The notes beneath the pieces were generated by a model that made no database searches, was not told where the DNA came from, and worked only from the letters and a program-made list of their open reading frames with translations. A DNA stretch of 64,000 bases from assembly GCF_028453695.1 (NCBI RefSeq), contig NC_135773.1, positions 5,890,001 to 5,954,000 on the forward strand, written 5' to 3'. The stretch is from Augochlora pura (lineage: Eukaryota > Arthropoda > Insecta > Hymenoptera > Halictidae). Below, piece after piece: positions 46,606 through 59,530 of the stretch. The translations under genes and the position numbers were made by a program. Position 1 is the stretch's first letter. The number at the start of each line of letters is the position of its first letter.

Positions 46606-46734
46606 AATACGATAAGAATAATAACAATATTAATACGATAAGAATAGTAACAATATTAATACGAAAATAATAATAACAATATTAATACGAAAATAATAAT
46701 AACAATATTAATACGAAAATAATAATAACAATAA
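46606..46734. repeat. 26-bp tandem repeat, about 4.9 copies
   Basis: Units start at 46606, 46632, 46658, 46684 and 46710. Two subtypes follow each other: the first two carry AATACGATAAGAATA, the others AATACGAAAATAATA, and all share TAACAATATT. The subtype order shows that later units were copied from one another after divergence. Confidence 0.95.
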
Positions 46735-48240
46735 AGCTGTGGAACGCGCAAGCAAAACTTGAAAATCTGGATTATCTGCCTAGAAACGAGATTCGAAATG
46801 ATTGAAGTGCGAGAGCAAACCCCGACGCGTTTTAATATTTCTGCATCACCTTGCACCGAAACGCTTTACGTAACATCGCAAAGAACTATTGAATTCAAAA
46901 CAATAGAACTCGTCGCGACCATTCGTCTGCATTACACCATAAATAGAAACGATCAAAAGGTCACGACTATAGATCCGCTACTGCAGTTATTACAAACATC
47001 CCGATTGTAGTTCTTGCCGCGGCTTGCACGGTAGTATTTAAACTGCTCCTGTAATATTCTTATCGGGACTTATCGAGCAATCGTTTACGACTTATCGGAT
47101 TAATTGTATTTGCTACATTGCTTTGTGCCAGCAGGCTATCATTCAACTATGAATTTTTATCGAACCAATCCAGTCGCTGTATTATAAAACTGTGCGGAGT
47201 TAAAAAGTTTTAATCGCATCGCGATTCCTTGAACAAGTGCCAAAGAAATTAAAAAATAAATATATAGATATAGCAAATTAAATTAAATTAAAAATCTCCA
47301 TTGTGAATCTCAAAATTAATACATCGTAAAGGTAGTTTTTAAAATCAGTTCAGTAATTCGACAGGGTGTGATATTTTCGAAGGCAACCTCCTAAGCGGCT
47401 AACAAATAACTAAATTACTATTTCAATTACCACTTCAAACGAAACACGCGTCGCAATTTAAAGGGCCGAGAATACACAAATATTAGCATCTCATGGTGGA
47501 AATATTTTCAGGCAGCCCCGATAGCAGGGAACCGAACCGAATCGAAGAATTAGATGGGTGTTCTGGGGCTCGGTCGATGGCGCGTAACAATGGCGGGGTG
47601 TGTCCTTTCCAGCGGGGGCAACTTGGCGAGAAACCCAAAGGCAGGAAAACCAGGTAGGAGCGGAAGAGGCGAAAGAGGACAGAGACGACCGAGCGAGAAA
47701 CCGGACAGCGGGGATCCATTATCCCGGCGTTACCTTCTCAAGGGTGGCGGCGGCCGTAGGTAGGGATGAAGGTGAATGGAGGGGCATGGGTAACAGAAGG
47801 GTGTCTCGGTTTTCCGAGTCGAGGATTTCGAGGCACAACGCTCGGGTGTCCTCGTCTCGACTCCCGACGAACCATAAGCACGACGAAAGGACCTCTGCCA
47901 GCGCGCACGCGGACGCACCGGACTACCTGTGTGTTGTGTGTGCGCCGTTCGTTCGTGTTTATGCGACGAGTACCACCTGCCTTATACGGGCGCATTATAC
48001 CGCCTTGGCCCCCGACAATTCACATGGGGTGGCGGCGAGCATTCGGCGAGTCGCTTTCGAGATGTCATGTGCAGAGTGGTCTGCCCCCCCCCCTCTATCT
48101 CGGCCAAGGGATCGGGGAGTCCTTTGATCAAAAACTCCTGTATCCCATGTACACGGTGTTACGAAATCGTGGGTACCAAAGTGCCGAAGAATGCTAAGAC
48201 CCGGTGAGAACGGCAGGTCTCCCCGGAATTATTCGTTTAT
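46735..48240. other. AT-rich spacer then GC-rich island
   Basis: The island at 47510-48240 keeps frames of 175 and 143 codons open in overlapping phases, plus minus-strand frames. Donor-like GTAGG sites occur (about 47653, 47756). No domain; it could hold a non-coding exon but cannot be shown to. Confidence 0.35.
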
Positions 48241-51200
48241 GCGATGTGTACCTTTCAGGGCTCGAATTTAATTGTAATTTCATTGTGATTCAACCTCTAA
48301 TTTAAGCTCTAATTCAACTGTACACTTTTATCATATGTAACTACTGAAATATTTCTTTTGCATTCTCAGTCAATTTATTCACACTTTAATTCTGTTATAA
48401 AAGAATTTCAATGACAACAGTTACTTCGTATATTAGCTTGACAAAAATTTCGAAAGAACTAATATTTCTAAACAGAGTAAATTTATGCTACTTTTCAATA
48501 TTCTCAGTAATCGTAGTTTACATACGAGTGCAGAAATTAATTTTGGAGCTCAATTTATGTCAGCCCAATTTGCATTAATAAATTGCTTTTCTAAAATGAA
48601 GCAAAGGAGTCGTGCTTCGATAAAACAATTACGTAAAACATATATTTGTAGCACAAGGATATTAAATTCAACGAAAAACGCATCGCAGTATTAAAATGAT
48701 CCCATCGCGATCCAATAACCATAAACTAATGTCACCCTTATCAATGAAAATAACAAGATATCACAATTTTGAAGCGCGGCAATCTAGAATCATTTTTACC
48801 GGCCTCCCTGCCGTAACAATTATTAAACACCGTACGCGTTTGTTCCGTACATCAGATTCTCGGATTGCACGCGAGAATCGCGGCCATTGTTCGCGATAAG
48901 GCGAAAGAAATTCAATCGCTCCTTTGTGACGATCGTCGAACGGCAACGTTTATATGCGCCGCTCTTTAACTGGACTGCCTGAAGAATTAATCGCTGAATA
49001 TGTTTGCATAAAGCCGCGTTTACGGGCGGAGGTTTGAAAACTGCGAGAGGCTCGCGAAAGGACGCTTCGAAGGACTTTTCGCGCGACTCTTTTATTTTCT
49101 GCTATCACGGTGAAATTCCGAAGGTGTTAAAGAGAAGGAGGGACCGACCGACCGACCGCGGTGCGTGTTTTTCTGCGGATTCTTTTTTCTCCAGGAGTTT
49201 GATAGCTCGCGGAGGAGATAATTGCCTCGCGTGATGATCGTAAACTGCAACAGTTTGATGGTTATCGTTCGTCTATCCTTGGGCCGCGGGGCTAACCATT
49301 GGAAGGTTGCATTTCGCGTTCGCATTGTATTTAAAAATAAAATTTGGATTTTCTGTCCGTGACGATCGCCGCTTCAACAAAGAAAAGTTCTTCGCAGTTT
49401 CATCAATAATCCGATTGCAATGGAAATATAAATCCATTGGGATCAACGTTGCCGATGATAAATTTCTTCAATAATCGATCATGATTAATCTCTAATTAAT
49501 CTCCGATGTTTGCTTCCTCGGATATTGAACCGAAACTCAAGGATAGACTCCGTCTTGTCTTCGCATCTCTTCTCAAGTTGTTGTTAGAACATTCGAATTT
49601 GTTAATTGGAACTACTATCTAATGACGCGAGTTATTCGTTAAAATTAACGATTCTGTTATTTGTCCGATTCATGGAGGGAGAGAAACGGATTAATCAACG
49701 CGAGCGCAACAACGAGGAAAGAGCGTCTGAAAAAGATAACGAAAATCATATTCGATGGAAAACAATCCCGCATGGAAACGAATACTGTGGCAACGATAAA
49801 TCCACGACGATGTTAATTTACCAGATAAAGCTAATCTAGAACGAAGTAGCAAACAAGCGGCAGATTGTTGCAAAGCGCGATTCCCTCTCGCACCCTTCGC
49901 CGCTATCTATTATCGTCGCTCGAGAACTTGTAATGAAATTGTTGTTACAAACGGAAGGGGGGGCAGTCGACAGTGTTTCGGATGGAACAATTTCATCTTA
50001 GATTATTAAGTTTTTGCAGCGATTTCGTCGGGGTATAAAACATAGTTCGCAGAATGCATATTCATCGAGGCGTTATTCATGCCCCTGAGGACAGATTTTC
50101 CGTGTTTCAATTTTCCACATCTAAAAAGACGTTAAGTAATCGTAGATATGGACTGTGTTATCTGATCTAATAATTGTCAAGGTAAAAACCAACAGCCTAC
50201 ACGGTTTTCTAGATTGAATAGATAGCATCAAAGATTTTTTAGCAATTCGGTATGTGGAAAATTTCATGATACAGTTGACTCTGAAATCGTTCAAACGTTT
50301 CTTTGAGAATATAATTCACTGCAATTAAACGCTGTTTCAATTGTAATAAAATTGATTAATACGTCGTTGCTACTATCGAATAAAAATGAAAAAATAATCG
50401 TTTTAAGTTGCAATGAAACTAAGAAAGAGATCCTTAACATTGTTTATTTTCTAACAACTCATTATTGCTACGACAACGCAATCTTAGATAGAAAAAGGCA
50501 AGGTGGTCATTCGCCTTTGAAGTTTAGTTGCCCAATAACATTTGAAATATTCCTTTACCGGACTGAATCGCGATACGTAACTTGATTTCTTACAATTAAT
50601 GGGGAACGATGCAACTTACGTAAATTAAATCAGCAATCTAAATTCAACGCGATGTAATGGCAGAAAAAAGGTTGCTACGAACGTCTCACCGATGCTATCT
50701 GTCCAATTTACGAAGTGTAAATTATATGTTATTTCGTCGTGTTTATTCGACGTAATGGGATCACCGAACATATATTTTCTCCGCGTTGCATGGCGAAGAC
50801 GAACGTTTTATATTTACATCTGGATGCGCCACTATATATATATATAAAAAAAAGAAGAAACCAACTTATGCAACCATTCGAATTATACTTATATATTTAC
50901 TAATACCAATCCGGTCTAATAGTACGCCGTGCATCATTACGGTTTATGTAACGACTCGCGATGCAATAACAAAAACGGCGATAAGCCAGAGTAAAATATT
51001 TCTACGCATACTTCCCGAGATACCGGGTTTGCCCTAAGCGACACGACGATCGCGTAATTGTTATCAGCGACGCGCGTCCAAGAAGGAGAAGTTTATTGCA
51101 CGATAATTCATATAAAGAACTTCGTAGGAGCGGGCGCAGGGTCATCACATTTCAGGGCATCAGGATGCACCCCAAGCGTCTACGACCCGAAAAAATTTCG

Positions 51201-52242
51201 ATAAAAGAGCGACACGGTCGTTCAATATTCATCCGAGCCGGCAATTCGGGGAGAGAGAGAGAGGGCGGGGGACGGTTGGGATCGGGCACGAATAAACGGG
51301 GCCAACGTTGCGTTTGTTTTTCTGCGGCTGCTAAAAAACTCCCGAGTAATGTTTACTCCAATATTCGAATGGGGGAAACTGTTGCGAGAAACCCGTATAA
51401 TGAAAATGATGAATTCCGATTGGAAAAAACAACCGGCCGGGAATGCGCGCCGATAATTTCTCGTCGGAGAGAGACTCTCCTATCTAGAACGCCTGGTTAA
51501 TTAAAAATAAACCGGAGATCGTGCTTTATTTTATAATTTATCCGAAGATATTTTTAAAGGCATATTTTTCCACTAGGGAAAATCCATAATTCTTTTGCCT
51601 TCGCTTTGAGCCCTATAACCCTAATGCGTGGCAATTGTTTGTTATCACGAAATTATTCCAATATTTTCCGGATAAACTTTCTCTTTAAATACTTTTCTGT
51701 GTTCGTCCGATGAGATTGTAAACGAAAGATACCGCATACTCTTTTTTCGGTAATAGTAATTTAAATTTCAAATAAAAGGTCGGCCGGTTGCGTTGTGCAT
51801 GGTGTGTCCGTACATTATCGTTGCCGGGAACTCTGCGTCCCCGGTAAGAGATGAAAGGGTCCCGAAATCTGAATTTCGGTGAAATTCGTTGGGGGCGAGA
51901 GACCCGGCCTTTCCGGCCATCGCGGCTTTGACGTCCGCGTGTACGGCGTGGAATTTCATTAGGAGGAATCGTTAACGGTCGTATTACGAAACAGAACATA
52001 ACGGTGCGGCTTACATGAAATTACAAGGGATATCGAGCATTTAGCTCTCCGGACTACAGTTATTCGGCCGGTCTCGCGCCGTCCACGTTCCCACACCGAA
52101 TATCCTCGGCCCGTAATAATATTTCGCGCTCGGCACCGCGCGGCCTCTCGTTTTAAGTGGCCATTTAAATAATTCTCTGGGAATTCGTGCGAGCGGAACT
52201 AGTTCGGGGGTTCCGGTGTCTACGGCGCTTGTCTTTTATCCT
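48241..52242. other. Non-coding stretch
   Basis: AT-rich to about 48850, then alternating islands (48890-49250, 51050-51490). Contains a TA run (50833-50846) followed by an A-rich tail and a short GA run (about 51249-51264). Frames up to 134 codons have no recognised domain. Confidence 0.45.
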
Positions 52243-52273
52243 CCCCCCCCTCCCTCCCTCCCTCCCTCCCTCC
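52243..52273 (-). repeat. (CCCT)n tract, minus-strand G-quadruplex motif
   Basis: A C8 run is followed by repeated CCCT. The complementary strand has at least six GGG runs with single-base spacers, and the C-strand could form an i-motif. Confidence 0.95.
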
Positions 52274-55130
52274 GCGCAGAACGAACGCCGTCGGCCTCTC
52301 GCACGAGCCTCTCCGCCTCGAACGTTCCCCCCCACTCCGGGCTCCCTAATTTCGCCTGAACTTTCCAGACGGTGTAGAACGACGAGCGCCACGTGTCAAA
52401 CCTTTATAATATGCCCGGGCGACGGAACAGAAATCGAGAACCGTCGCGCGGCGCGGTGGCACGATTACCGGCCGGTTCGACTGGGACGACGCCACACTTT
52501 CGTCGACTCGGGTTAAACTATCGTGACGGATGCGCGCCGTGGCAAGATTCAATGGAGAACTTGTCCTGCTGGCTCCACACTAACCATTGTTCGACCCTAT
52601 CCCGACGCTTCGAGAACTCTTTTCTGTCGAGTTCGCCGAGCGGATCAGAATTGGAACACCGTTACGACGCTGAAATGGCTAGACCACCTTTGCCGACGAT
52701 GGCTGCTCGACTTTCATTAACCCTCCGCTCGACGCTCGCCTCGATTTTATCACGAGATTCAACCATTGTCTTCGATTCAAATCAATTTTTTTTATAATAA
52801 TGATATATCGAATGCATAATATTTGTATCTGTTAATATCTTTTTTAATCGTACTAAACGAAATTGAGTAGAAAGGAAATTAAAGATAATTTTCAGAAAAA
52901 AAAGATGGTCATTTCAAGGACATCTAAAATTGTTTTCGATACCAAGAGTATCATAGACACGGATCTACTGGTTTTAAATAATAATTTTCTCATAGAACGA
53001 TGCACAAAGGATATAAATGTCCATCCATATTGGTCAATGCCGTTCTTTAAAAAATTATACTAAGTCACTTGTAGGTTACACATTGACACGATACGAGAGT
53101 TTATATAGCCATTACTCTAACGAGGTTAATACTCGTGTCGCGAGGTAAAAGAACAAGATGATAACTGTACTCCTTCGTTATTTATTGTTGAGAAGCAAGA
53201 TACGAAGGCGACCAAACGCGCTTTAAAGACGACAAAGAAACAGGTCACGAAGTGATCTCTGAAATGAAATCCTAAACGAATTCCAAAGAGTGCATTGCTC
53301 CAGAAATAATGAAGTTCTAAAATTGATCGAAGCAAAAAAGTCCTTTGATTTTCTGTCACGAGGTTGCGAATTCCATTCAGTTTAACATTTGCACGCGTTT
53401 TTTTTCCAAGGAATCCGAAACTTCAACGTTTGCTCGGAGTTTGCGAGAGGCACACGACGTCGAATAGAATCGCTCCTCAGTTAATTCGATTTGAACAGAG
53501 ATCGATGCATTTGCGTAACAGCCGCCGGTTGAGTCAGGCCCCGGCGGAGAGACAGCATTGATTACGCTTGAGGTTCGATTAAACCGCGAAAGTTGAAACG
53601 TTCGTCAGTTCGGTTACCCGTGTTTCTCCGGGCAATTTCTTCTGCAACGACTCGATGATTTTTGTTGCGACAGCTCCGACGGCGGAGCGGACGCGTGCTG
53701 TTACATAAGCCGCAGTGTCCTTTAGAAAAAAAAAGAAAAGATTATTTCTCCGCCGATTGACAAGGAACCCAGTTACTTCGAGACCTATATCCTTTGTACT
53801 CGGTTTATCGACCCTGGGATGTCGGCCGGCCGCTTTTTCGAAGCATCGATGCTCACGTAAGAGCCATTATGGCTGCGTTTTCTGAATATAACGTCGATAC
53901 GTACGCTTTTGCACCATTTTCGAATTTTTCTTGGACCATTTTTGATTGAGATATAGTTATAAGTTCGATAAAAATATTTTTTAGTATTTTAGTATTTTAG
54001 TATTTTAAATGATTTCAATTTAGTATTTTAAACGATCATCTGTATGGCTAATTTGTTTCTGCTGTATATTTAATTTCGTAACAATCGTTCTATTAACCCT
54101 GGAAGAGCTCTACTATAATATACATTTAAATAAAGGAGTGCATCCACAATTTTCTCATAGAAACGTATGTATAGTATCAAAAACTGTAAAAGAAGAGATC
54201 AGAAACTATTTCGAGTGTTCAACAAACTGCTGTGACTTCCTTCAGCTCCAGTGATCAATAATAACTTCAGCGCGCTCGTTTCTGTCAGAATCACTCGCTA
54301 GTCCGCAATTAACTAACAAACAATTTCGAAAGAAGAATACATTTCGAAACTGGTCTGCGCATTCGCCGACGGTTTCGCAATTAAGATCTCGTTTACCCTC
54401 GCGCACGGTTGCGGGTTAATGGACGTACGTCAACTGCGACGTGACATTGCAACTTCGCCGTATCGGACGTGTGTCACCTCCGACGGGACACGGTAACGTA
54501 ATCACCAAGTAAAACGACGACCTAGCCGACAAGCGATGTGTGAAACAGTAACGTCCGATAAGAGCCAACGGCTGTAAAATGGAAAAGTCTGAAACGCGCG
54601 GACGGGTCCAGGCGGTCTCCGTCCGTCTTGACGGGCGGCCTTTCGCGAGGTTCGCAGGAGCGAACAAGGTCAAGCCCCGGGACCCCGCGTAATTGCGTTT
54701 ATCTGCTCGATTCATTGTGACGGTCGCCTGTTGTGCGCGCGCGAGCGAGCGCGAGCGCGAGCCGAGAGCTTTTCCGCGGCGGCAGGACGAACGACCTCGA
54801 ACACCCGTCAAGCGAAGATAACACGGAGACGTCGGCTGCGACGACGATAATGGAGGAGGCGCGTTATCGATTCGTGGACAGAGACGCTCGCTCGCCCCGG
54901 TTGCTGCGGTTTCCACGGGACCGACGACATAGACGACGTCGGTGCAAGCTGCAGACAGACAGCGGACACGAGTGCGGCTTGTCGGCCGTGATTCGACCAC
55001 TTTGCTCCCGGTTAGGTCAGCAAACGTTCTCGTATGACGAACTTAACGTCCGCTGCCACTGATAAGCAAAACTGAACCCTGCTCCGCTGCTACTTTCGGT
55101 ATTAGATGTTTATACCCGGGTCTTCAACCT
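52274..55130. other. Non-coding stretch with two GC-rich islands
   Basis: Islands at 52274-52770 and 54400-55070. The 194-codon minus frame (54416-55000) overlaps a plus frame and has no domain. A triple AGTATTTT repeat lies at 53983-54006. TTAACCCT at 54092 has no partner. Confidence 0.45.
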
Positions 55131-55311
55131 TTAACCCGACGCCACGCGTGGTGGAACTTCAAAGTCGGCCCGCTCGTTGTTTGGACTCGTTACGAGCCTG
55201 CTGCGACCGTCGAAATTGATGGTTTCGTATCTTTTAACGCGACGACTTTGAGGATAATGTTCTAGATACTACAAATATTTGTTATTTTGTGGCTGGCGGT
55301 CAATGTGTTAA
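55131..55311. mobile_element. Weak candidate TTAA-flanked element, 181 bp
   Basis: TTAACCCGACGCCACGC on the left and, in reverse complement, TTAACACATTGACCGCC on the right. Only TTAAC and part of GACSGCC match. A CCACGCGTGG palindrome lies near the left end, and ACAAATATTTGT near the right. Probably two unrelated relics or chance. Confidence 0.2.
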
Positions 55312-56008
55312 ATAAAGATTCAAGATTACATAATAATGAAGATATTTTCATTTTAAAACATTTCAAAAACTATTTTAAAACTATTCTGCTGAGGCCACTT
55401 ATTCTTGTTGTTCGACTACCATTCAACGTTTTATTTAAAACCATTTATAGTAACTTAACAACGTCGTTCTGACGAAAGTATTTGTGTCTTTGCTTAACAG
55501 TAAACCTATCGTGCTATAAAAGCGACCAGCGTGTAATGCATAACAAGACTGATAAGACTAAATTTATCCAGACTCTTTCACCGTTCTTGCTACAACGTAA
55601 GCTCGGATAAAGGTGTACTTACTTAATCATTTCTTAAAAAAGACTCTCTACAATTTCCGCAATTTTAAAACAAAACAATGTAAGACGGGTCATTACACCG
55701 ACATGGTAAATATATTAAATTATTATATTTTTCGTTTAAAAAAAGACAATGGAACTAATTAAAAAACGTGTCAGCAAATACACGAATTGAGGAAATAAAA
55801 TTGCCACATTATTCTGATACGTTTTGCATTTATCTGAGGGAAACCTCAAGCGTCCTGTACCAAGGGAACTTCCTCTACACATGTCCTAAGCCAGAAAACT
55901 GCTTGAACAGTCGCCAAAATGGTTTCGCATAAAAATTGCCTGATTTCGTTGTTAACATGTTCCCTTCCGATGGCTAAAAAATTTGCACAACCGAATTTAA
56001 ATGACGGC

Positions 56009-56034
56009 CACACGCACACACACACACACACACG
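56009..56034. repeat. (CA)n microsatellite
   Basis: Nine pure CA units at 56015-56032, with interrupted units on both sides. Confidence 0.97.
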
Positions 56035-57804
56035 CGCTCGACTCGACCGCAACGCGAAGGTGAAAAACAAATGTCCGGAGTTAGACAGCCAACCCTTTCA
56101 TTAGGGGCGGGGTTGGCCTACCCGACAATTTTCGCGTAGAACCGTATCATTGGGGGAAAGAAAGGAAAAGTGATCGGGAAACTTCCCGGCGACGATTGCG
56201 CGGGTTTTGCCTCGCGGGCCGGTAAATACAATGCTTGTAACTTTTAAATGATAGGTGTACCACTTGTCCCTTTCTCTTTAGTTCTGGAGGAAAGTGATAA
56301 TTTCCAGGTTTCTTCGACGACGAGCGGAATTTTCCTTCGTTCGGCACGGCGAGAGACCCAGAGGGAACGATATTCAATATTTACCGCGTGGAGCGTCGGG
56401 CGAGATACAGGGGCGACGATCAAGATCTCCCCGTAGACAAAGCTCCTCCTCGCGTTTTCACGCGAAATTGTTTATCCCGCCGGTGACACCGATATCATCG
56501 CGCGGCACGGGTGGGGAGGTAAGATAAGCCTCGCGTAAGCGCCGTTAATTCGGTCGTGACAGGGACTAGATAACAGTGTGTTTTACTTTTTGCAAATTTT
56601 GTTTACGGTGTACCGTAATTAACCGGGAACATTTACAATTTAAAAACTCCCGTCTGACCCCCTTCGCCTGATATCGCGAGTTGTTTGTTCTGCCGTTTCG
56701 TATCTGCCAACTATGCCGAGCCTGTAGCACAGTTTTTTTTATCGACAAATTTACAAGACCGCGAATTTTCGTGCGATAATATTGCTTGCACTAATTTTGA
56801 AATATAAAAATCACGTAGCATTCGTATATTTTTTTTTAATAACTATAACGAGTTGAAAAAGATGCAACGATTTACTTAAATTATTTAAATGGTTTTACCG
56901 TTTTATAAAATGCACAACATATTTCCAAGTATCGTTAAATTCTTCATAAAATGTTAATGATGTGAATTTGTACCAACATACAGGTTTTTATACAATTCGT
57001 GCATTCACATATGCCATAAGGTATAGAAATCTGAAGTATAGTTGCGTCGCACATTGTTACAGGTCCTTGCGACTCAACGAATACCTAATTGCAATTAGCA
57101 GAAGCCTGTCGGGAGAAACGAAGATTTCCGTGGGCCGTCGACCGAAGATAAAATTAATATCACTTCCGACCATAAACCAAAGATATCGCTATTTCGGAAA
57201 GTCCACAAATACCGTGCTACTATTTATGCTTGCATAGAGAGCCCCGTGATAATTTTATCGGCGGGCAAACACGTTTTTCATTTTCCTATTATCCGAAGGA
57301 CATATTTGACACGTTGATTACCATTTTCAACATTCTACAAGCTTAAAATAATTTATTTAAAAACACAGAAACTTATCATACAATGATCCGATCTTTAACC
57401 ATTTCTCTAATAAAATTGATTTTTAAAGTTGAGAAATCACGCAGATAATATAAATATTCACTTCGCGCAAACGCGATCACAAATTATCTTAACAAGAACC
57501 GGATGTCGATAAAGAAAATTGAATTTGATAAATCGAATAAACGAACCACAACAACGTTACTATACAATATCGAAAAAATACTCGAATTCCTACGCCGTCT
57601 CCATTCTTCCGACCGAAAAAATTATGGCCCCCTTCGAAAATTACAGAAGACGTTGACATTATTATCTTCAAATCGTTATATAGAGAAACGCGCGTGTTTA
57701 TCTTCGTCAAAAAACTTTTGCCGAACGCGACCCTAATCTTTAAGCAAAGGAAACAAAATACTCAGACAAACGCAAATAAATCAGTTGCCCAAAGCTTTCT
57801 TCGA

Positions 57805-57828
57805 TGTGTGTGTGTGTGTGTGTGTGTG
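57805..57828. repeat. (TG)12 microsatellite
   Basis: Twelve perfect TG units. Confidence 0.98.
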
Positions 57829-59383
57829 GGCGGGTCTTTAGAGAAGATTCACTAATGCCAACGAAACAAACGTGTTATCTCCGTCGAAGTTTCGACTCGG
57901 CGCTGCTCTAAACTCGCGGCAAAGAAAACAAAATTCTATTTGGTTCCCGCTGGAATAAATTAGCGGCGCGAAGTTTCGACGTCGCGCGAACAATCGTCGA
58001 CCGACGACAGCTGTAGCAACTGGTAGACAAGCAGAACGGGGAGAGAGAGAGAGAAAGAGACGATCGACAGGGCAAAGAAGCGAAGGAAGAAAAAAGACAG
58101 CGGCCCTCTCCGATACGCGTAGGCGAGAGAGACTAGAAATGTCGCCTTGCGAGCAAGGCACCCTGTAATTCGTCATGCCGCGCGGCGACGTTTCGCAATC
58201 GCGAACACCGCATTTAACATTTTAACGATTTACCCTACGTGTACACGTATCCGCGATCGGTATCTGAGAGCGGCTCGAGAGAGCAGAGTGAAAGGAGCGT
58301 TGCAAATTAGATAGAGGAACCGAGGCAAGGGGCCAGAGGACAAAGCAGTTTGCTCGTTTGATGAACTTATTTGCTCGGCATCGATCCACCTCAGACCTCA
58401 TCCGGGTTTACAGTCGACCAAATGAAATTGTCGTCGCAGTGGAACCTGTCCAAACGATCACGCTACCATGAACATTCGGATTATCGGACAGGTGTGTTTA
58501 CTCGCGATGCTGGATTATCTTCTTCCTGAATTGTACGACGATTGTTCGACAATCGTGTCAATTACTGAACCCATCGGTGAACGAAATTTAAAATTTTCGA
58601 CTAATTGAATGATTTCTTTCACCTGTGCAAGAATTGTATTACGATTGAAATGTACCAAGAGCACATCATATTTAAGAAGATATGATATATTCTGTTTCAG
58701 ACTATTTGCTCTGCATGAATTGCGACGAGGTCTTCCAACGATGATTTTAATACGCGTTCATTTTGCATCGGGAGTGCGTTAAAATTCGCAGCCTACTTAT
58801 TTCCGATAGAATCTTTCGCGAGCAGTGGGAATAGACCCGCGCAGGCGTCCCACAATACCGCAAAGGTTTCACAAAAAAATTAGAACCGTCGCGCCGGCTG
58901 GCCGCATTTCATATTTCGTGAACGGGCGTCAATTTATTTAGCGCGAGCGTGGCCTTTCATTAGCTGATGCAACCTAAGCGGGGAGAGAGGATATTGATTC
59001 AGCCGATTAGCTCGGCCATCGCTCCTAGAGAACAGCTTTAATCGTCCAAGCTCCGAGCGTTTTCGAAATTGCATATTTGTCGGGACAATTATACGGGAAC
59101 AATCGCGGTGAAACTGCAGGTAGCAGCATGGCAAAGATGTAGCAGCGATTGCCGCGCCTGCAACTTCCACTTGAATATGCAACTTTCATGAAGACCGGCC
59201 AGAGAGTGTAAATATCTAGATTGATCTCTCGTAGTGAACGTCTTGCGCCGGTGAAACGATCCAGAAAGGGACAAGAGAGTAGCGAGTCTAATTAAACCCC
59301 CGGCGAGATCATCGATAAACTGCAGAAAAATCAGACTACGATAATGGAACCATCGATGCTTTCTGTGAAGCAGAATCTTTAGA

Positions 59384-59530
59384 GGGTGTTCCAAAAGTCA
59401 CTCTCGAGCGGCAAACGAGAGATTCCAGAGATTATTTGAAGTAACTTTTCCCTTTACGAAAACTTTCTCCGAGGCAGCGCTAACGAGTTATTAACGAAAA
59501 AACGGTGGCCAATGAGAGGCGTGCTCGACC
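59384..59530 (+). mobile_element. Single-arm copy of the 27097 long-inverted-repeat family
   Basis: Starts GGGTGTTCCAAAAGT and aligns through TTTGAAGTAACTTTTC, a CTCCGAGGCAGCG block, a GAGTTATTAACGAAAA block and GGTGGCCAATGAGAGGCG. The same order of blocks occurs in the reverse complement of the 27244-27402 arm. The second arm is absent, so this is a truncated copy or the element's simpler relative. Confidence 0.75.

Larger units (their letters stand above)
55312..59383. other. Non-coding stretch with CA and TG microsatellites
   Basis: AT-rich apart from islands at 56040-56560 and 57900-58480. A perfect palindromic stem GCCTTGC...GCAAGGC lies at 58144-58159 and a GA-rich run at about 58041-58063. 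Short frames only; nothing recognised. Confidence 0.45.

Noticed and set aside
54092..54418. TTAACCCT and GCGGGTTAA as a TTAA element
   Set aside because: After TTAACCC the two ends share nothing.
54416..55000. 194-codon minus frame
   Set aside because: Antiparallel frames overlap in a GC-rich island, composition is biased, and there is no domain.
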